Origin: Hemicordylus capensis
Lineage: Eukaryota; Chordata; Lepidosauria; Squamata; Cordylidae
Length of the DNA: 64,000 nucleotides
Assembly (NCBI RefSeq): GCF_027244095.1
Contig: NC_069662.1
Coordinates: 14,410,501-14,474,500 of the forward strand
Direction: 5' to 3'
Made by a program: the position numbers and the translations under genes. This document shows, piece by piece, positions 55,312 to 64,000 of this stretch. The notes under the pieces are model-generated. The model was not told where the DNA came from, ran no database searches, and worked only from the letters and a program-made list of their open reading frames with translations. Numbering within the stretch: the first letter of the stretch is position 1; every line of letters begins with the position of its first letter.

Positions 55312-58300
55312 GTGAGTAGTGCATCTTTTGATTTAATGGTTGTATTGGGTCTTTTAGGTAGGGCTGATCTACTGTATGCCTATCTGGTTTAAATTATTCT
55401 AGTGGAGATTCGTTATCAGTGGCAGCTTCTGATATGCCTCGCATGGAGGCTGCAGCATCTAGCCATGGTGTGTGAATGGACCTTAGCAAATCTAATAGCA
55501 CAGTCTGATCTCTAATCATTTGCATTCCAAATCTCCTGGGTTTGATCTCTGGCATCTCCAGGCACAACTGGGAAACTGCTCTGTCTGAAAGCAGATTCCC
55601 TGCCAGTCCCAATAAAGAATAGTGACCTAGCTAGACCAATGGCCTGATTCAATATAAGGCAACTTGATATCCTTGTACGTCCATATATCATACCAAGCAC
55701 AATGATTTCCAAGGAGGTAATGTAATGTAATGTAATGTAATTTACAGTCATTGACCAAACAGAGAGTAAAAACCAGTAAACATTAAAATATGTATATACA
55801 TATATACAGTTTAAGATTGGGGTGATATCCCATTATACCTTTTAAAAGCAATATAACTAAACTTAGCTACAGGAATAGAAATTAAAGCATCTTTGTCTGA
55901 AAGCCGATGTTTTACAAGGTTAGCATCGGATTGATCTGCCAGTTTACATATTAGAGGAGCAATAAGGCGTTCCCTGGGATACAAATGGAGATTACAGTGG
56001 AGAAGGATATGTGCGACAGTTTCTGTATCTCCTCATCCACAACGGCAGTGTCGTTCTTCTAAAGGCACACCTTGAAACCTCCCAGCTAGAAGTGCGGATG
56101 GAAAGGAATTAACCCTTACTCTTGTGAATATCCATCGAAACTTAGAGAAAGTAATTGTCGACAGATATTTTGCGGGGAAAAGATCCATATTAGTTCTTAT
56201 AGCTCTATCAAACTCTGGAAGCGCAGCCCAGTTTTCTTGGATCTCAATATCAACAAAGCGTTGTTTCACTACTCTTTTCGCATTCACTAGACCCAATTCC
56301 AGCAGTTGGGCTGGGTCTAAGCCTAGAGAGGTGAGCTTCGTACTTATTGTAGTACACCATAATGGCTGGGGACTAACTGAAAGAAACTCAGGAATTAAAC
56401 CAACTGGTCGCAGATGTATTTTCAACCAGAAATAAATAATCAAAAGCCAGGCCCGAGATTCAATTTTTATGAAGCCAGCCTCTGTCCTTAAAGTCACATT
56501 TGCTGTACATTTTGGTGTACCAAATAAATTCCTCAAGAACCCTGATTGGGTTCTTTCCAAAGTGTCAAACCTTGAGTATGGACCTAGTTGTATGCCATAC
56601 AATAATTGCGGAATGACCTTTACAGTATAAAGCTTTAAGGCAGCTGGTATGTAGCCTGCACCCTGAGTTCTGAAAAATCTTAAGATTGCTGCTGTGCTGC
56701 GTTTTGCCGAGTCTGTGACCATACTAAGATGTGCTGATTTCCCAGCATTATGTTGAAAAATTACCCCCAGGTATTTTATTTGATTTACCTGTTCTAGTCG
56801 GTGTCCATCTAGCATCCATACAATTTTTTTAACTTTATTGGTGAAACACATGATTTTAGATTTGTCATAATTAATCTGTAGATGCTCATCTCGGCAGTAA
56901 AGTGCTAAGGCATCTAACGCTCTTTTGAGCCCAACCCTGGTTTGAGACAGAATTACTGCGTCGTCGGCATACATCACGATTGGGATTTTCTTGTTGGCTA
57001 GTTTTGGTGGGTGTGTGTCAGATGTCTGCAAACACTTTATCAAATCGTTAATGCAAAGGTTGAATAGGTAAGGGGCTAGTACACACCCTTGTCGCACCCC
57101 TTTCCTAGTGGGTACTAAGTTTGTAAGGTTACCAGCATGGTCTAAACGCACTCTTAAAAAGGAATTTTCATGCATTTTGATGAGCAAGAGTAGAAGCCTT
57201 CGGTCCATAGAAGTAGCCGCCAATTTAGACCAAAGACGGCCTCTAGAAACTGCATCAAAAGCCATCTTAAGGTCTATAAAAGCGGCAAACAGGGGTCGCT
57301 TATTCCTTTTTACCTGTTTGTCCACAAGATGTTATAATATTAGACAGTGGTCTAATCCAGATCTGTTAGCTCTAAATCCTGCCTGCTCATCCTCAATAAT
57401 GCACTCCTGCTCCATCCAAGCACATAGTTTGACACAGAAGTGCTTGGCATAAAGTTTACTTATGATATTTAAAAGGCTTATTGGTCTATAATTAAAGGGA
57501 TCATCCCTTCTGCCTTTCTTATGGATGGGAACCACAATCGCCGTTCCCCAATCCTGGGGGAATTGTGCTGTTTGATCAATATGTGTGAAGAGAGCAGCCA
57601 GAACAGGAGCCCACCAATCTTTGTAGAGCTTCAGAAGTTCCGGCGGGATACAATCGTTTCCAGGTGCTTTCCCACATTTCAGTTGCATGATTAATTGCTC
57701 TATCTCTTTAGTGGAGACCGGAGACCAGTGTGGTAATGAACCTATTTGAAGGAGGCCTTGGGGAGAGATATCATTATAAAGTGCCCAAAAATGAGTTTCC
57801 CATCATTCTTGGGTTATTGAGCAGGCCTGAGTGGAGTGTATCTTATTATTTGCTATTGAAATTAGTCTCCAAAAGCTCATTGAGTCATTGTTCTTCACTG
57901 CACTTATTAAAAGTGACCACTTCTTTTGTGTATCAGCCCTTTTTTTTTAATCTAAGAAGGGCTTTATATTCCTTTTTCTTTTTCGATATTTCTATAACCA
58001 GGTCGGCAGAGGGATTAGAGCTAGCATATTTTCAAAGAGTAACAAGATGTTTTTTAGCCCTAATACACTCATAATTGAACCATTTTTTAGGGCGGTAAGA
58101 TTTTAGTTCTGATCTGGCGTGGTCCGGTTTGGTTATTAAAGCTCATCACCAGTCAATGTAGACACCACTGAGCAATAGTCTGACTCGGATTAGAGCAGTT
58201 TCCTATGTCCATAGGAATTCATGAAGGGGAGCTTTCTCCCAATGGCTCCATATCAACAATGGGGAAAGATGTACTGGCTGCATATCTGTATGTCAGAAAA

Positions 58301-60301
58301 AATATACAGCTAGTCTTAAAGTCATTCAACTCTAATTGTTTGTTTGTTTAACACATTTGTATTCTGCCCAAAATGCAAGTCTCTGGGCGGTTTACAACAA
58401 AACATTAAAAACAACCAATAAAAATATTAAAACATTTCAACCATTAAAATTTAAAATGTTAAAACAATTAAAAAGACAATCAAACTATTATATGTTGTCT
58501 TCCATACTTGCAAGCAGAATAAATAGAAATGCAATACACTTTTTTGCTGATCTATGCATGTAAAACTACATTAAAATCTCATTGCAGTTTAATTTCTAAA
58601 AATTACCAGCATGTTCTTGCCTTCATCTTTGCAATTCAAGAGATCAACAGGAATGACCACCTCTTACCCAATATCACACTGGGATTTGAAATCTATGACA
58701 ATATTTTCAATCCGCTGAGAGCCGTTGGGAACACTCTGCAGTTCCTCTTCACAGGGCAGGGGAATCCCTTCAATTACAACTGTGACGGGAAGCAGCAGCT
58801 AGTCCTTGCCATTGGTGGGCTCACCTCCCCAAATTCCATGCAGATGGCCAGTGTCTTCAATACCTACAAGATCCCACAGGTATGTCTGTTCCTAGCGATG
58901 ACTAGCTGTAGTCATTCAGAAATGGCTACGTTCCTGAGGTAGCTCAGTTTGGAAGCAGCTTTTGAGAAGACAAGGCTTCTCAAGTGGAAGACAAGTGGAA
59001 AACAAGTGGAAGACAAGTGGAGAACATTTGTTTTTGTTCCTAAAGTAGAAAGCAAGAGGGCAAGCAAACAAACCAACAAAGGGGAATGGACAAGGTAAGT
59101 TTGTTAGGGATAGTCTTTTATAGGGTTTAATTTCTGGCTGTACCCCTACTAATTGTGCAAAGAGGCACCTTTTTGATGTGGTGATGATTCTCTTTATTTA
59201 GCAGTGGGAGATTAACTGGCACAATCCAACCGCAGCACATTACCTTCAATGACTGTTGCTGATGTCTATATTTCTTTTTACATTTTGAGCCTTTCAGGGA
59301 CAGGGATCCATCTTATTTATTTATTATTTCTCTATGTAAACCACTCTGGAAACATTTGCTGAGAAGTGGTATATAAATATTTGTTGTTGTTGGCTGGCTA
59401 GGGGTTCATTTTTGACAGGGCAGTTTCAATTTCAGTTTCAGTTGTGCCTAGAGAGAAAATGGGTGGGGATTGGCTACCGCTATGCTCTGAAGGTGCCTCA
59501 GTTTGGAAGCCACCCTTAAGAAGACAATGCTGAGACAAGGGCAGTTTTTCTTTTTGGAGATCTGTGAGCAGGAGTTTGGTAACAGACATCAAATGAGTTT
59601 TGTGAGGGGTTTAGAAGGGAAGTTGCATGTGGGCCCAGAAGTGGTCTCCCTTTATCAGAAACGAGACACCAAGCATGAGAAGGTGAGTACTGCCCCACTT
59701 TTGTAACTTTCCTGGAGGAAGAGCTTGATACCTTTAATTAGATGATGATTGCAGCTTAGACCAATCTGTGAAGGAAACAATCTCTATGTCTGCATTTACA
59801 CAGAACATGAAACCGGAGGTGAAGTGACCTCCAGTTTCAAAAACTGTATGTCTGAATGTGGACAACCACAGTTTCAACAGAAAATGAAGTTGCGGTTTTC
59901 CTCCTCTGAGAGTGATTTGCACTTTTGGTTTGTAATGAGGACCACCACTTGGACAGTTCCACCGGAGGACTTGGAACCACAGTTACAAACCACAGTTTGT
60001 TATATGCAAATGCAGCCACTATATTCTAAATTCTAAATAACCAATAAAACCAGTTATGAAGCAAGAATGCCTGAAGCAGAGGGGGTGCCTCCCAGAGTGT
60101 GACTATCTGCCTGAGGTGCAGAAGTTGTGGGTGTGCGTTCGGTGCAAAGAGCTCCTGGCTCTCAGGTAACAAGTGCATTCTCTTGAAGCCAAGATGGCGG
60201 ACCTGGAGAAGCTCAGGGAAGCACAGAGGTTTGTGGATGAGACCCACAGGAATGTGATAGAGGCATCCTATTCCCATGCTGACAGCTCCTCTACTCTCAT
60301 A

Positions 60302-60349
<48 letters not shown>

Positions 60350-63300
60350 GAATTCGATTTCTATACCACGCTTCCAAAAATGGCTCAAGGTGGTTTACAC
60401 AGAGAAATAATAAATAAATAAGATGGCTCACTGTCCCCAAAGGGCTCACATTCTAAAAAAAAAAAATACAAGATGGAAACCAGCAACAGTCACTGGAGGT
60501 ACTATGCTGGGGGTGGAATCACCAAAGAGAATCACCACAGTAAAAGGTGCCTCTTTGCCCAGTTAGCAGGGGATGAAAATCTTAGGGATGCAGGGCATCA
60601 GTCTGAAGAAGAGAGGAATGCTCTCTTAGAAGGGACACCTTCCTTGCATAATGCTCCCAAATCCTCTCACACATAGGATACTCCTCCGGGGATTGGGGGC
60701 CTCCTAGTAGTGGGCAATTTGATAATTAGGAACTGGGGAAGGGGAAGAAGAGTGAAACAAAGATGATCAGGGGCATGGTGCACCTTTCTTATAAGGTAAG
60801 TCTACAGTGTCTGGGGCTTTTTATTTTGGAAAAGGGGTGGCTATGGGGAGACATGATGGACGTTTTTAAAATTATGCATGGAGAAGAGAGAGTGGACAGA
60901 GAGAAATCTTTCTCCCTTTCAAACAAATCTCATGGGTCTGAAGGCCAGGTAAAACAGGACCAACTAAAGGAAGTCATTTTTCACAGAGCAGAAAATTAAT
61001 CTATGCAATTCTCTGCTTTGGGATGTGGCAAATATACAGTAGAACCAAAAAATAAAAAAGGCATGCCCTCACCTCTTGCCAGTTGGCTTCTCAGAGGCAT
61101 CTGGTAGGCCACTGTGTGAAACAGCAAGGCTGTTCTTATGTTCTTGAATAGAAAGGTTTTCATCCCCTTACAAGTCCTTAGAGTGTTTTCTCAAAAAATT
61201 AAGGAATAATTACTCAGTCCACTGTGCAATGTCTTGTTTTCAATACATTATTGTTGTCATTTTCTTTCAATATTAGGGCCACAACTCCCCTGAACACATT
61301 TTCTTTCAAACTGTGTTTCAACCTTGCCCCAGCTTTCACGTTCAAGTAGGAATAGTCTTTAATCTTTCTTCATCCTGTTTAGAATCCTATCCCAGTATAA
61401 GACTCAATGGTACCAGTAGCTCCTACTCAAAATAGAAGTATTGTCCTATCTTAAATATTTGATGGAAGCTGAAATTTAGTGAATTGAAGAAGTAATAATT
61501 TGATCAAGAACAAAGGGATGTCCTTGTAATACTCTTTTTAAAAAACAATTATCTCCCATATAGCTGAGTTATGGATCTTTTGACCCTGTGCTAAGTGATC
61601 AAACCCGGTTCCCTTTTTTCTTCCGGATGGTTCCAAGTGAAGACCTTCAATATATCGGGATTATTTTTCTGCTGAAGCATTTCAAGTGGAATTGGATTGG
61701 TCTGCTCACATCAGATGATGACAGTGGAGAAACATTTGCTCAAAATATGAGACCAAGACTTCTCCAGAGCAATATTTGTATTGCTTTGGCACAATCCATT
61801 CCAAAAGTAACAAGTCGCACATCAAATACACACACTGAAAAAATGCTGGTGGAAATAGCTAATGCTGTCTGGAAGGAAACAAAGATGAATGTGGTTCTTG
61901 TCTATGGGGATAGTCATTCTATGGAGGGTTTACGAATAATCTTAGAATCCTACGAATTTCATCATAAGCTTCCATTGGAGAGAGTGTGGCTCATAACTGC
62001 TCAGTGGGATTGCACAACTCTTTCTTCATGGGATAAATTCACAGGGAAATCCTTCAATGGTTCTTTGTCATTCACACTTCACACAAAAGTGGTTCCAGGA
62101 TTTCAGGACTTTCTTGAGAACATAACTCCATTCCAGTCTATGATATATTTCATCCATCAGTTCTGGTGGTTTGCATTTTTCTGTTCACTCCCAAAGCATG
62201 GCTTATATGTTCCAAATCAAGACAACTGCACTGGGGAGGAGAAACTGGGGAGCCTCCCTGAATCTGTCCTTGAAATGGGCATGTCTGGGCAGAGCTATAA
62301 CATCTACAATGCTGTTTATGCTGTAGCACATGCTCTCCATTCTATGTATTCATCGAAAGCTAAACAGAAAGAAATGGAGAAACACGGGGGAAAGAGTCTT
62401 TTGTTGTGGCCTGTATGTTTCCTCCGCTTTGTTTCCATGTCACTTCTCATTGTATTAGTTCATAACTCATACTAGCAGTTGTGATATAATGTCTGATTGT
62501 GGCATGCAGTTCCTGACATCCTGATTAGCAAAGCACTAGTGAAGCAGTGTGAGTTGGTTTAGGCTGAGAGAGAAAAAACTCACTCAGAATCACACAGAAT
62601 CACCCATGATCTTCATGGCTAAATGGAGATTTGAATTTGAATTTGAAAAATTCAATTGCAAATCAAATCAAATTGCCCTTTTATGGGAAGATACAATTAT
62701 TATGTTTTCAACAAAAATAAATTTCAGGAAGCAAACATTATATCAAACATCTTGTAAATGTTTATTCAATATTCAGTATTGTTTGATGTTTTAATATGGC
62801 TGATACCCATTCCACAATAAGGTAAATGGATATCAGTTTTTCCAAAAGTCTTTCCCTTTGTTATAATTATCCCCAAATTGCTTTGTATATCAATTTATAT
62901 GTGAGTATTCTTTGCCGTAAGATCCTGTACTACTCATCAACAGGAATTGCTGTTGCTTCCCGTGGCTTGCTACCAATATAAACATGCTTAAAGGTATATT
63001 CCTGATAGCTATATAGTATTTCTTCTCAGTGACATCTTCCAGTTGGTGATCAAGGGATTTGTGGTTAAAGTGATAATCTTAATGCAATTTTCCACAATTT
63101 GACCCAGGGTGTGAACTTTTTCTCCTCCCAATTAGCTTCATGCTTTTCTGAGCAATATCCATTTCAACAATAGTGCTGGGGAAGAAATCTTTTTTGATGA
63201 GGAAGGGAGCCTGCCATCAGGATACGATATCATCAACTTGGTCACATTCCCCAATGACACCTTCCAGAAAGTCCAAACTGGAAGGATGGATCCCCTGGCT

Positions 63301-63932
63301 CGTGAAGGAGAAATGTTCACCATGAATGCAAGTGCTACTGTATGGAACCACAAGTTTAAAGAGGTATGGAAGTCCTGTCCCGCCTCACCTTGCTAGGTTC
63401 CCTGACTTTAAGGGGTTTTCTCACAACCCAGCTCCAATATCAGGAGTGAAGAGTGTTGGGAGGGAGAAATGGGCTGAAAGGAATGGAGTGCTCTGATGGG
63501 GGATGCTCTGTTTCTCTCCTCTGGGCAAAGCTCCAGGAGTCTCAGATTGAGGACTCCAGCAGTAGGGTCCAGGTGACCACCCCACTCCCTGACAGAGGAA
63601 ATTATCAGCCTGACCCCAGATTTGCCTTGACCATGTTTGATGCCTCTGACCTCTTTTTGTCTGCCTGCAGTCAGACCCACCTTGGCTTTTGCCTGGTTCA
63701 GGGAGTAGACCCCTATTCCATACTCTTCATATGTGGATATTTGGTTTTGAGAATATTAGAAGGGGTGGGGGGAATCGGAACATTCTTCCTTCTTGCTCCG
63801 GTTAGATGCAGCCCTGTTCCCGATGTGTTGAGAGCTGCCATCTTGGATCCAGCAGGATTGCCCAGCAGGGAAGACAAGTTTGTTGTTATGATTGTGCTCA
63901 CTGTCCTGCGGGGAGGATTTCAACACAGACCG
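55106..63932 (+). CDS. Vomeronasal type-2 receptor gene D (exons 1-5; exon 6 outside window)
   Basis: Class C chemosensory GPCR, paralog of genes A and C. Exons are 55,106-55,311, 58,588-58,879, 61,564-62,412, 63,136-63,363 and 63,806-63,932, all open, with normal borders and phases. The 7TM exon should lie beyond the right edge, since about 1-2.3 kb separates exons 5 and 6 in C and A. Intron 1 (3.3 kb) holds a SINE and a long LINE. Shared indels in introns 3 and 4 pair it with pseudogene B, while the intron 1 LINE is shared with gene A. Whether it is functional depends on the unseen exon 6. Confidence 0.9.
55461..55680 (+). repeat. tRNA-derived SINE, diverged
   Basis: GGTTTGATCTCTGGCATCTCC (box B region), a CAATGGCCTGATTCAATATA stretch and an AAGGCAACTTGATAT end, the layout of the SINE at 2,018-2,195 but more diverged. 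It lies next to the LINE 3' end. Confidence 0.6.
55715..58142 (-). mobile_element. LINE of unassigned clade (I/Vingi/R1-like?) in intron 1 of gene D
   Basis: The minus-strand frame at 57,325-56,033 (430 codons) has reverse transcriptase motifs FAAFIDLKMAFDAVSR, GVRQGCVLAPYLFNLCINDL, VMYADDAVILSQT and IKYLGVIF, then a long C-terminal region ending in HCRCG (start of a zinc knuckle). The upstream part GTAIVVPIHKKGRRDDPFNY and EDEQAGFRANRSG is at 57,688-57,332, one frame shift away. The 3' end has an (ATTAC)n tail (55,717-55,741). The 5' end is cut at 58,142, joined to the SINE tail. It is the same insertion as at the left edge of the window. Confidence 0.85.
58143..58212 (+). repeat. Tail of tRNA-derived SINE (gene D copy)
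   Basis: CATCACCAGTCAATGTAGAC to TTTCCTATGTCC, the 3' part of the SINE at 2,018-2,195. A deletion removed everything between the LINE and this point (equivalent to about 845-2,126 in gene A). Confidence 0.75.
58337..58510 (-). repeat. LINE 3'-tail type repeat (gene D copy)
   Basis: Counterpart of 2,310-2,480. Confidence 0.55.
58588..58879 (+). CDS. V2R gene D exon 2
   Basis: 292 bp, acceptor ATTGCAG and donor GTATGT, open. It starts [12 protein letters not shown] where A and C have YLMPKNYQ. Confidence 0.93.
60301..60349 (+). repeat. (GAT)n microsatellite (gene D copy)
   Basis: About 16 GAT units. Confidence 0.95.
60760..61150 (+). mobile_element. CR1 LINE 3' end remnant (gene D copy)
   Basis: Same element as 4,728-5,115. 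Confidence 0.7.
61564..62412 (+). CDS. V2R gene D exon 3
   Basis: 849 bp, open, donor GTATGT. It shares the family motifs of gene C exon 3. ILESYEFHHKLP replaces the EYCEF form of A and C, losing one cysteine. Confidence 0.95.
62413..63135. other. Intron 3 of gene D
   Basis: 723 bp, keeping the 100-bp segment (62,795-62,894) shared with pseudogene B only. Confidence 0.65.
63136..63363 (+). CDS. V2R gene D exon 4
   Basis: 228 bp, open, acceptor CAATTAG and donor [24 protein letters not shown] is slightly changed against A. Confidence 0.94.
63806..63932 (+). CDS. V2R gene D exon 5 (cysteine-rich)
   Basis: 127 bp, acceptor GGTTAG and donor GTAAAA, open. The fourth codon (63,815-63,817) is TGT, giving an extra cysteine (MQPCSRC) against MQPRSRC in A and C. 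Confidence 0.93.
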
Positions 63933-64000
63933 GTAAAAACATGTATATTGGGAAACCAAATCCAAATGTTTAAAATTCTCTATCTTATTTTCTACATCAA

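Larger units (their letters stand above)
58880..61563. other. Intron 2 of gene D
   Basis: Same order of layers as A and C: tail repeat (59,090-59,390), unclassified stretch, (GAT)n (60,301-60,349), minus tail repeat (60,350-60,600) and CR1 3' end (60,760-61,150). A local ACAAGTGGAAGACAAGTGG tandem (58,981-59,020) is private to D. The acceptor tract differs (TCTCCCATATAG) from the C-run of A and C. Confidence 0.6.

Noticed and set aside
56124-57452. Plus-strand frames over the intron 1 LINE
   Set aside because: Antisense shadows of the minus-strand reverse transcriptase.
1-64000. LTR retrotransposons, endogenous retroviruses, CRISPR arrays
   Set aside because: No paired LTRs, no gag/pol/env-like frames of that type and no regularly spaced repeat-spacer array were seen. 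All reverse transcriptases found are of non-LTR type.

Overview
The window is vertebrate genomic DNA, most likely from a squamate reptile (lizard or snake). It holds part of a tandem cluster of vomeronasal type-2 receptor (V2R) genes, which are class C GPCRs, all on the + strand. The squamate call rests on the V2R protein style and on the repeat mix: CR1, L2-like, L1 and RTE LINEs, tRNA-derived SINEs and hAT-type DNA elements. It is an inference, not a database result.

Four V2R units are present. Gene A (about 1-12.2 kb) has exons 2-6; its first exon lies off the left edge. Gene B (19.4-29.05 kb) is a pseudogene. It lacks exons 1, 2 and the first half of exon 3, and carries stops in exons 5 and 6. 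Gene C (39,947-49,197) is complete: six exons with matching splice phases encode 863 residues. Gene D (from 55,106) has exons 1-5; its 7TM exon lies off the right edge. The exon plan is 194-206 / 292 / 849 / 228 / 127 / 902 nt: signal peptide and N terminus, three exons for the ligand-binding Venus-flytrap domain, a cysteine-rich exon, and one exon for the seven-helix domain. Downstream of genes A, B and C lies the same fossil 3' part of a second exon 6, split by a repeat.

The spacers are repeat-rich. L2-like LINEs (minus strand) lie at 12.2-16.9, 23.3-26.3 and 50.2-51.8 kb. An L1 (minus) spans 31.05-35.33 kb. A LINE of unassigned clade lies in intron 1 of A and D. An RTE fragment lies at 53 kb. 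Two hAT-like elements have clear 8-bp target duplications (7,998-8,883 and 12,819-15,109). Spacer blocks are shared among 17.3-18.6, 30.4-31.0, 35.3-38.1 and 51.8-53.6 kb.

History read from shared indels and insertions: A pairs with C, and B with D. The order A-B-C-D therefore suggests duplication of a two-gene block. Intron 1 conflicts with this, because a LINE is shared by A and D but absent from C, which implies later exchange between paralogs. Gene A also carries a C-like duplicate of the start of exon 6 just upstream of its real exon 6. The receptors would act at the surface of vomeronasal sensory neurons as chemosensory receptors; no ligand can be inferred. I found no gene of another family and no novel multi-gene system. 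The unusual content is the mosaic structure of the cluster and its elements.
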